DNA from: Pomphorhynchus laevis
Taxonomy: Eukaryota > Acanthocephala > Palaeacanthocephala > Echinorhynchida > Pomphorhynchidae
Length of the DNA stretch: 64,000 nucleotides
Reading direction: 5' to 3'
NCBI GenBank assembly: GCA_012934845.2
Contig: WNNJ02000257.1
Coordinates: 124,001 to 188,000, forward strand
Below are positions 57,801 to 64,000 of this stretch, piece by piece; position 1 is the first letter of the stretch, and each line of letters opens with the position of its first letter. A model generated the notes under the pieces. It was given only the letters and a program-made list of their open reading frames with translations. It was not told the DNA's origin and did no database searches. The position numbers were made by a program, and so were the translations under genes.

Positions 57801-59124
57801 AAAGTTCGCCACGTCTTTCTTATTTGTTTGATTTACACTATTTAATTGGTCGATGTAATCAAATTGAAACAAATTATCGCTGTCTTTGTCAGTTTTTTGA
57901 TCAATATTAAGGCACTTTTCTAAACAGTTTAAGTCTATTGATTCTATCTTATTTTCAATTGGTGTATTCGACAATTCAGATAATTCATTTTGCAGTTGGG
58001 TTACATGTCCGTCATCAGGTTTTTCACATCTCCCTCAAAAATAAAACAGTACTATAGAATAATAAAGTTAATGAGTAAAAAACTGAATGATTCAACTTCT
58101 ATAAATTATTTAGATATGATACTAATTGATAAAATTGATTAAAGTTTATAAGTTCTACTAGAATTCGGTGTAATCACAAGTAATTGTTGCATCACTAGCT
58201 TTGTTTATTTTAATAAGATATTGGCTTTCTTACTTTAATTTTCATTTAAAATTTTTTATTTTATCTAGAACTCAGCCTAAATAAAAATATTTATATTTTA
58301 GATTAATTAAATTTTTTTATATTAATTAAATAATTTTTAATTATTTGAACAAATATTTTAATATTTCAAGTTGGAAGAAGACAAGTTCAAACAAATTAAA
58401 ATATTAATGGAATATTAATATATATGGAATACTCGTAATAACATCATACAAATCGATTTAATCAATAATTTAATTAGAATATGCCAATAAGACTAAAGAA
58501 TTGTGACTCCTACACGTTGAAGCCGCAAAAAAAGAACAAATTTCAAATTCTTAAATTTAAAGAATTTAAAAATTAAGAATTTAAATATAATACGTAACAG
58601 AATGTAATGTTGACATATTTGGTATTAAATTATACATCAACATTTATTAATATTTTTCAATAAAGTATATCTATCCATATTTTGATAAAAAAAGATAACT
58701 ATTAAACAGTTGACAATGATCCATTATTGATAAAGAATTATTAAAGATGGATCAAAGAAATAAGGAAAATTTTACTTTTTTAATTATTATGTTCAACATT
58801 TATTAATATTAGTAAATAATGATTTTGTAGACATTATATGAAAAATGTTTTCTTTATTATTGCAAGATTTTAGCACTGTCCATTTTAAAACAAGCATCGT
58901 TTGTTTGAAAGTCTGAAATATCTATTAATATTTTTCAATTAAGTATATCTATCCATACTTTGATAATAAAACTGTGTAATAAATTATTTATTCTCAATGC
59001 CATTATAATTACAAAAGCAAATGTTACCTTGCTGATTTTCTTGTTCGAATGCTGCTGCATCAGATAGCCACGGAGAAAATGTGACCCAGTCATCAAAATT
59101 CTGCTTTGTCAAATCTTCCGACAT
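51887..59124 (-). CDS. stnB: stonin / stoned-B endocytic adaptor, 7 exons, 732 aa
   Basis: Minus-strand exons: 59124-59028, 58033-57351, 56010-55366, 54903-54697, 54649-54496, 53875-53742, 52165-51887. They sum to 2199 nt with phases agreeing at every junction. Exon 1: ATG, then NFDDWVTFSPWLSD; WVxF is the AP-2 alpha-ear motif of stonins. End of exon 2: stonin homology domain (LAVLIRVPLVKSS, RRWWKPVCLRLQHIKNQIKL). Exons 3-7: mu-homology domain. VNIYLGINDMKRKGGEVVCR and EDIVNAENSDEW parallel human stonin-2 RLGLNDILVKGNEIVLRQDI; FSDFNAGLVIWRVANFPRKN parallels HAFNSIVWRINRLPDKN; IRSISICDTNKVR parallels VRSISVEDKTDVR. Stonins sort synaptotagmin during synaptic-vesicle endocytosis. Intron 6 appears to use a GC donor (CAG|GCAAGA); intron 4 is 47 bp. 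The tail is acidic and Ser-rich. Length matches stonin-1 (about 735 aa); the long NPF-rich region of other stonins is absent. Confidence 0.87.
52500..52790 (-). mobile_element. RTE-type LINE, 3' fragment
   Basis: The frame 52787-52554 reads YGVAQIVSKMQEARIRWYGH followed by VLRSKKLLPCKERLKL, the conserved C-terminal end of RTE/BovB-like RTs ('KM.EARLRW.GHVLRR'). The terminal 50 bases (CCTTTGTCCCGCTTTGAGGC on plus) resemble an RTE 3' end. It lies inside stonin intron 6, antisense-neutral (same strand as the gene). Confidence 0.75.
56340..56535 (+). mobile_element. hammerhead-like PLE fragment with short tandem repeat
   Basis: Starts with three or four copies of GAAGGATCAACAGAA (56352-56405). 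Then CTGAAGA at about 56445 is followed by the hairpin GCTAACAGAGGTTAGC and TAAATATC, one base away from the GAAA box, and by GATCCAGCTCCGATAATTCT. Same family as 40600-40885. It lies in stonin intron 2. Confidence 0.55.
57040..57222 (+). mobile_element. Naiad 3'-end fragment
   Basis: AATTTTTTATTTTAACTTGATT through TAATACGTAGACTCAGTTAG-like end, matching 38720-38872. It lies in stonin intron 2 and contains no coding part. Confidence 0.8.
58700..58785 (+). mobile_element. fragment of the 40.6-kb inverted-repeat family
   Basis: GTTGACAATGATCCATTATT followed by GATAAAGAATTATTAAAGAT matches about 40570-40645. The ribozyme-like part is missing. It lies in stonin intron 1. Confidence 0.6.
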
Positions 59125-59867
59125 TGTTTGCAAATTTTACGTAACTTATATTTGAAATTTAAAAAATTAACTAGATAGGTACTGCAGACATCTATCAAAC
59201 AATAGCTTAACATTCAAACAAAAATAGTAAAAAATAATTTAAAAATTAAAAATACATCTAAGTATGCGCTTCCATAAATGTAAATAAAACAAAAAAATAT
59301 CTTATTTTTTATATGATTACGAAAAATCTAAGCTTTACGTCAATTTAATTAAATTCGAAAGTCGATATATTTTACGCCATTTTAGATCATTCATCTGACC
59401 AAATGTAGATGCTAGTCAACATTTGAGTATTAGGCTACAAATAATGTAGATTACTATAACATTGCCGATAATATTTTTATATTAAAATATAATATTTTAT
59501 TTAATATTATTTATATTTTATACTTTAATTACTTAAATCGAATTAATTTATCAAAAAAGTTCACAGAATCGAAGTTATATGTAGTTACATTTTGACCCTT
59601 AATTCCAAAAGAGTATAAAAACAGCTCAGTTATGAATTAACGGTCATGTTAGATAATTTTTAAAACAAAATGGATGATATTTTCTGTTTAACTGATAATA
59701 TTATATTTTTTATTATAATATTTTAATATTATAATATTATATTCTACGCCATGTTATATCAATTATTTGACCAAATGTAGATGCTAGTCAACATTTGAGT
59801 ACTAGGCTACAAATATTGTAGATTACTATAACATTGCTGATAATATTAACTGATAATCAAATCAGCT
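59125..59867. other. 5' flank of stonin, with a local repeat
   Basis: The stonin promoter should be here, but no element is clear. A phrase of about 70 bp (GACCAAATGTAGATGCTAGT, CAACATTTGAGTA) occurs at about 59397 and again at about 59771. Otherwise AT-rich. Confidence 0.4.
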
Positions 59868-60040
59868 AACTGAGTCTACGTATTTAATATAATTATAAAC
59901 TAAACAAAACATAATAATGCTAAATCAAAATTTAATAATTAAATAATAAAATTAATAATTGTTATAAGATTTTTTATAATTTATATAAAGTTAAAATAAA
60001 AAAATTGAAATACTAAAATAAACGTCATTTTTATGATATA
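59868..60040 (-). mobile_element. Naiad 3'-end fragment
   Basis: AATCAGCTAACTGAGTCTAC, then the AT-rich tail, in reverse orientation. Matches 38720-38872 and 57040-57222. Confidence 0.8.
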
Positions 60041-60312
60041 TACAATTTATTATTAAAATATATTAATAATACTACATATTATTATATTATTATATTATCT
60101 TATTATTATATGATATTATAATATATTATATTAAGCAACAACTAACAACTCATGCCCTCTAGTGTAAAAGAGGACTACTCAATTTTATTTGACTCACTGA
60201 GTTTCGTGATTTTTTGTTTAAAAAATATGAGTTAGTGTTGTTGGGGTGTGTATACTGAGCCATAATTTCAATTAGTAGATAAAAAAAAGGTTTTTGAAAT
60301 TTCAACAACTAC

Positions 60313-60602
60313 TCGATAAAAAGATGCCAGGGCAGATATTGTTTGTAATGGAATTTTTGGGAGGCTGAAGAGGACATTTTTAGATGTCTGCATATACAAT
60401 AACCATGTTCCTGTCTATCTTGAAAAATCTCCAAAGCAAGCTTTTCATTATCATGAACAACGAATACGATGAAATGATTCGAAAAAATTGAACACAGTGG
60501 ATTCTGTTCATTAATATGGGATGTCATTAGTGCCACAGGAACCGTGTCCAATATATGTTTAAGGACTATAGCAAGGAAAATGTCGGTTAAGCGAAAGTGG
60601 GA
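60313..60602 (-). CDS. orphan exon-like frame, unassigned
   Basis: A minus-strand frame of about 96 codons between an acceptor-like TAG (after 60603) and a donor-like GTAGTT (before 60312). Residues include HILDTVPVALMTSHINEQNP, HFIVFVVHDNEKLALEIFQD and RQEHGYCICRHLKMSSSASQ; the composition is that of a folded protein rather than of AT-rich noise. I do not recognise the family. It lies between two Naiad fragments, upstream of stonin on the same strand, and could be an exon of another gene or a gene remnant. Confidence 0.35.
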
Positions 60603-61235
60603 CTATGCAACATCTATTACACGGCTACGTACAAAAATAAATAACCTATTGGCAATGATGTGTTCAGCCAGTCTGATAAATCATCGAACAAGTAGCCGAG
60701 ATATTGAACAGTACATTTATTAAAGAATTTGAAATGAATTGTTATTTTGAAAAGATTATTTAAAGTTCTAATTAAGTCCCATTTGCGGGAACCTATGTCA
60801 ATGTAATATATAATAAAAATTTAAATTAAAAAATAATATATTAATATATTAATGATATATTATATTACTATAATGTATCATTATAGTAAGTGTGATAAAT
60901 AGTAATCTGTATTCAAAAATAGTAATCTGTAAATTTCGTTAACTTATTCAATTGAAAATTTTGAAGTGCCTCTTATTCTTTTAGATTTTCTATAATTTAA
61001 ATCAAGTTAAAATAAAAATAATGAAATTTAAAAAACAAAGTCATTTTTATGAATTGACTAATAAATAACAAACGTTGTATCAGAATAAGAATTAGAGGTC
61101 ATCAGGAGGAACTGCTATGCTATCAGGTTTCGGCCCCTAACTCCTCTACCCAACATAGCAGCGGGGCCAAATACATGCTAATGATGTATTTCCTCTGAAA
61201 TAACTATCTAGTATCTTATTCTAATACAAAGTATA

Positions 61236-62908
61236 TTATTTATTATCCATCCATAAAAATTTGCCACTTAAGAGTTTAAATTTATTCTTTATATTATTGT
61301 GTTGATTTATATATTTTACTATTTTCTGCTTGATGTTATTTTTATAGTAACCTAGTTTAAAATATGTATCTATTAAATTATTTAAATGATTTTGAAGAAA
61401 GCCAATATCATTACATATTGTTGCAATTCTTAAAATTTCATTATTTAATGTATTATATTTTATATTATATGGTATGCATGAATGCTCATGCAAAAATATG
61501 TTTCTTGTAAATTTAAATATGTCATCTTTACGATATAAATTAATAGTAGTTTTAGTTAATGTTAATTTAATGTTCATATCTAGATATACACCTTCTTTAT
61601 CATTAATATTGGTTTTGTTAAGAATAAGGCTTTCTGGATAAATGTGCTCACTAATTGAATAAAAATTATTAGAATTAAATACACATATATCATCAATGTA
61701 TCGAAACATATATTTCATATATTTATATTGTTTAGATTTAGTTTTTACACAGTTATGAACAAATTCATATTCTATAAAGCTTAAAAACAAGTCAGCTATA
61801 ATTGGGCTACTATTACTCCCATTGGAGAACCTGTTGTCGAAATATAGATGTCCCTACCTTTGAATAATTTTGATTTATCAAGATATTTAAGGATTCTATT
61901 AATTCAATCTTATCCATATATTTATGTTTACTTGATGGTTTAGGTTTTGTTAGAAAGCCGTTATAATTATTATAACATATATATGTATATCGTTTTCCGA
62001 ATATAAGGTTAATTAATTTTACTAACGCTTCTTTAATATCTACTAAATCTAGATTTGTATAAAGCGTACTAAAATCGTATGTATTTATATTTTGAAAATT
62101 TATTCCTTTTGTCTGTTCTAAAAATTCTTTTGTAGAATTAATACTGAAATAGTGTTTTATACCAGTATTAATTTCGATTACCTTGCAATATTTTTTAAAA
62201 GTGTGCTTTAATTACTTTAAGTATTTTATTCATATAGACAGAAAGTGGTTTTAATGTACATTTAAACGCACTACATATGAACCTAGGTTTTATTGGATTT
62301 TTATGTAATTTTGGATTCCAATATAATATAGGTATAGTTTTATTATCTAATTCAACCTTTATACCCTTTTTATCCATTATAGAACAGTGACTTGTAATAA
62401 TTGTTTCTAAACTCAACTCACTACGTTCATATGTTGGATTTACATTTAAATCATTAGAATTAACCTCTTTCATTAGTATATCATAATAAAGCTTTTTGCA
62501 TATGAAGACAAAGTTATTACTAGCTTTATCAATAGTTGTTATTATATAGTTATCCTTTAATTTAGTAAGTTCTGTATACATATCTTTATTAATTTTATCT
62601 TTCCTTTTATAATTAATTGTTATTTTCATTTTATTTTTAATTTTATCAAATATATAATCTTTCCAAATGTTTATCTTAGATATATTCGAGCTTTCACTAT
62701 TAATCAGCTTACTAAAGTAATCATTTAAGTTATTATATAACGAATTGTAAATTTTATTTTTGTCGTTGTTATTATTTAATCTATATTTATACCCTTTTGA
62801 TAGCAGCTTTCTTAATTCACAATTTTTAATTAATTCTAGATTATGGGTACATATATGTTCATTTATTTTATCAAAATTAAGACTTTTACAATTGCATTCT
62901 GTTTCCAT
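61236..62908 (-). CDS. Naiad-type PLE reverse transcriptase
   Basis: Frame 62908-62195 holds the CxC linker (METECNCKSLNF), then IITTIDKASNNFVFICKKLY (RT1 region), and ILYWNPKLHKNPIKPRFICS (the PLE 'PKLHK....RFI' block). After 62195 the RT continues in other frames with TYDFSTLYTNL (motif A), GSPMG-like motif B near 61825, and frame 61790-61236 with FRYIDDICVFN (motif C, YIDD) and a conserved C-terminal domain (RNIFLHEHSCIPYNIKYNTL). PLE RTs are the closest relatives of telomerase RT. All catalytic aspartates are visible; the frame is broken at least twice in this copy. Confidence 0.82.
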
Positions 62909-63439
62909 TATGTTTCTAATATTATCGTTACATATTGATTTTAATTCTTTATTATAATTACAAATTTTTCGTCCTAATGGCGGTAGGAGTTTATACCTTA
63001 TTTTAGGAATATATTTACTTAAATCTGACCCTATTATTTCTTTACTTTTAGAATTATTTAAAAGTCCGGCTATATTTATGTTATCTATACATTTATTAAT
63101 GAAGTTTATGGTTAATGTATATTTTCTATTGTTATTATTAACATTTATTGTACGATTATAGTATTTTATATTACAATAACTGTCTATTATACAACTTAAC
63201 CTTTCATAATCGTTAATTAATCTTTGATTTATTGAACAAATTATATCTTTAGAGAATCTTCTTATATTTACATAAAAAAAAATTAGTTAATTATTATATT
63301 ATATTATAATAGATAATATAAGAAATATAACTTATCTTAGGAATAAATAATCTTTAAATCTGATCCTATTATTTCTTTACTTTTAGAATTATTTAAAAGT
63401 TGTTAAAAGTGGTTTTAATATTAAAAGTTGATTTAATAT

Positions 63440-63940
63440 TTAAAGTTGTTTTAATATTTCTAATTGTTCATTTATATACATATCTTTTTTAATATTTTTA
63501 ACTCTATTTTTCTTATTCCTTTTATCCTCATGACTTCTTGGTTTGTGTTTAACCGGATTATTAAAATATAGTTGTTTATTGTGTATTATACTACTTCTGC
63601 CAATTCCTTGTACCACCACGTCATTCAATCCTAATGGGTACATGGAATTAATTGTTTTAATCCAAAAATCTTCTTTTTCTAATAGTTTTTGATTTAATAT
63701 TGAAATGTTTTCTTCGATAATATGTTCTAAAATAAATAATTTAAAGTTTTTAATATCATGTCCGATTAATCTCATATGTTTATGAAATATAGTTTGACTA
63801 TTATGATGTATATTATATATGTGTTGCCTAAACCTAGTTTTTAACATTTGATATATTTTTCATATATATTGCAATCCACATGTACATTGTATAAGATACA
63901 CTACACTTGCGGTATTGCAGTTACAATTATTATTAATATT
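63440..63940 (-). CDS. Naiad-type PLE GIY-YIG endonuclease (N-terminal)
   Basis: Translation from about 63930 gives CNCNTASVVYLIQCTCGLQY, then KTRFRQHIYNIHHNSQTIFH and QKLLEKEDFWIKTINSMYPL followed by GLNDVVVQG. This fits a PLE GIY-YIG domain: VVYLIQC as the GIY strand, the C..C..H..H metal site typical of PLE endonucleases, LKTRFRQH with the catalytic Arg, and Glu in QKLLEKEDFW. A TGA stands where the glycine after LQYI is expected. A basic tail (KHKPRSHEDKRNKKNRVKNI) leads toward the RT. The domain lies upstream of the RT, the reverse of canonical PLEs. Confidence 0.78.
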
Positions 63941-64000
63941 TAATGAAAAGCAAGATGTAGTAAACCAGATCATTTAAACGACAATATTTTGTTTACATCA

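Larger units (their letters stand above)
60985..64000 (-). mobile_element. Naiad-type Penelope-like element (GIY-YIG before RT), runs off the right edge
   Basis: Minus-strand order: GIY-YIG endonuclease (about 63930-63440), spacer, a CxC motif (TECNCKSLNF at about 62905), RT (62750-61236) and a non-coding 3' block (61200-60985). In canonical PLEs the GIY-YIG follows RT; the reversed order with a CxC linker defines the N-terminal-endonuclease clade Naiad. The 3' part contains the structured block (61104-61169) and tail also found at 38520-38870. The spacer 63290-63420 repeats a phrase (CTTTACTTTTAGAATTATTT) found at 63050, a local duplication. Frames are interrupted a few times, so this copy is not fully intact, but the near identity with the 37378 copy suggests recent activity. 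Confidence 0.8.

Noticed and set aside
63860-63880. In-frame TGA in the GIY-YIG domain as a selenocysteine codon (selenoprotein Naiads are known)
   Set aside because: The TGA replaces a glycine of the Y-[VI]-G-K-T motif rather than a cysteine, and the following residue is also changed, so decay is the simpler reading.

Overview
This is an AT-rich stretch of an invertebrate animal genome. It holds spliced genes with GT-AG introns (one only 47 bp), many decayed retrotransposons, long (TA)n tracts and no operon-like packing. The phylum cannot be fixed from the window. The host proteins, the L2/CR1-type LINEs and a Naiad-type Penelope-like element (PLE) all fit an invertebrate, possibly an arthropod.

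Host genes. Four can be recognised by protein features. (1) One exon of the leucine-rich-repeat Ras/MAPK scaffold SHOC2 lies on the plus strand at 2505-2674. (2) An intronless 471-codon frame at 24677-26092 (+) resembles the condensin II kleisin CAP-H2. (3) A gamma-tubulin complex component, best read as GCP4, lies on the minus strand in three exons between 50832 and 41614; its 7.5 kb second intron contains a near-complete LINE and a minisatellite. (4) A stonin / stoned-B endocytic adaptor lies on the minus strand in seven exons between 59124 and 51887. All seven exons join in frame (733 codons including the stop), with WVxF near the N-terminus, a stonin homology domain, a mu-homology domain and one apparent GC-AG intron. 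Stonin and GCP4 lie head to tail about 1 kb apart. Two further exon-like frames (39073-39392 + and 60313-60602 -) have no assigned family.

Mobile DNA. Most of the rest is retroelement. An L2-like LINE family occurs at least eight times; the best copy (44889-48515) carries ORF1 and an ORF2 with one frameshift. There is an I/Jockey-group LINE (27180-29575, -), a CR1-like LINE with a repeat-bearing 5' end (29715-33395, +), a LINE broken into several blocks (33950-36900, -), an RTE 3' fragment in a stonin intron, a tRNA-derived SINE (3192-3450) and a decayed Ty3/gypsy-type LTR-element fossil (10560-13000, -). Penelope-like DNA is abundant: a Naiad-type element with GIY-YIG upstream of the RT runs off the right edge (60985-64000, -), a closely similar truncated copy sits at 37378-38870 (+), and scattered 3' fragments occur elsewhere.

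RNA-like structure and satellites. Several inverted-repeat insertions carry hammerhead-ribozyme-like cores (CTGANGA, a stem II hairpin, GAAA) at about 8.3-8.5, 23.2, 36.4, 40.6 and 56.4 kb. The Naiad 3' region contains a recurrent block whose complementary segments interleave like a pseudoknot. Other repeats are a roughly 0.95 kb satellite packed with TGAGTCA sites (8536-9480), a (TA)n palindrome (26568-26924) and a minisatellite (48590-49500). All gene and family calls rest on reading motifs by eye; no database search was run.
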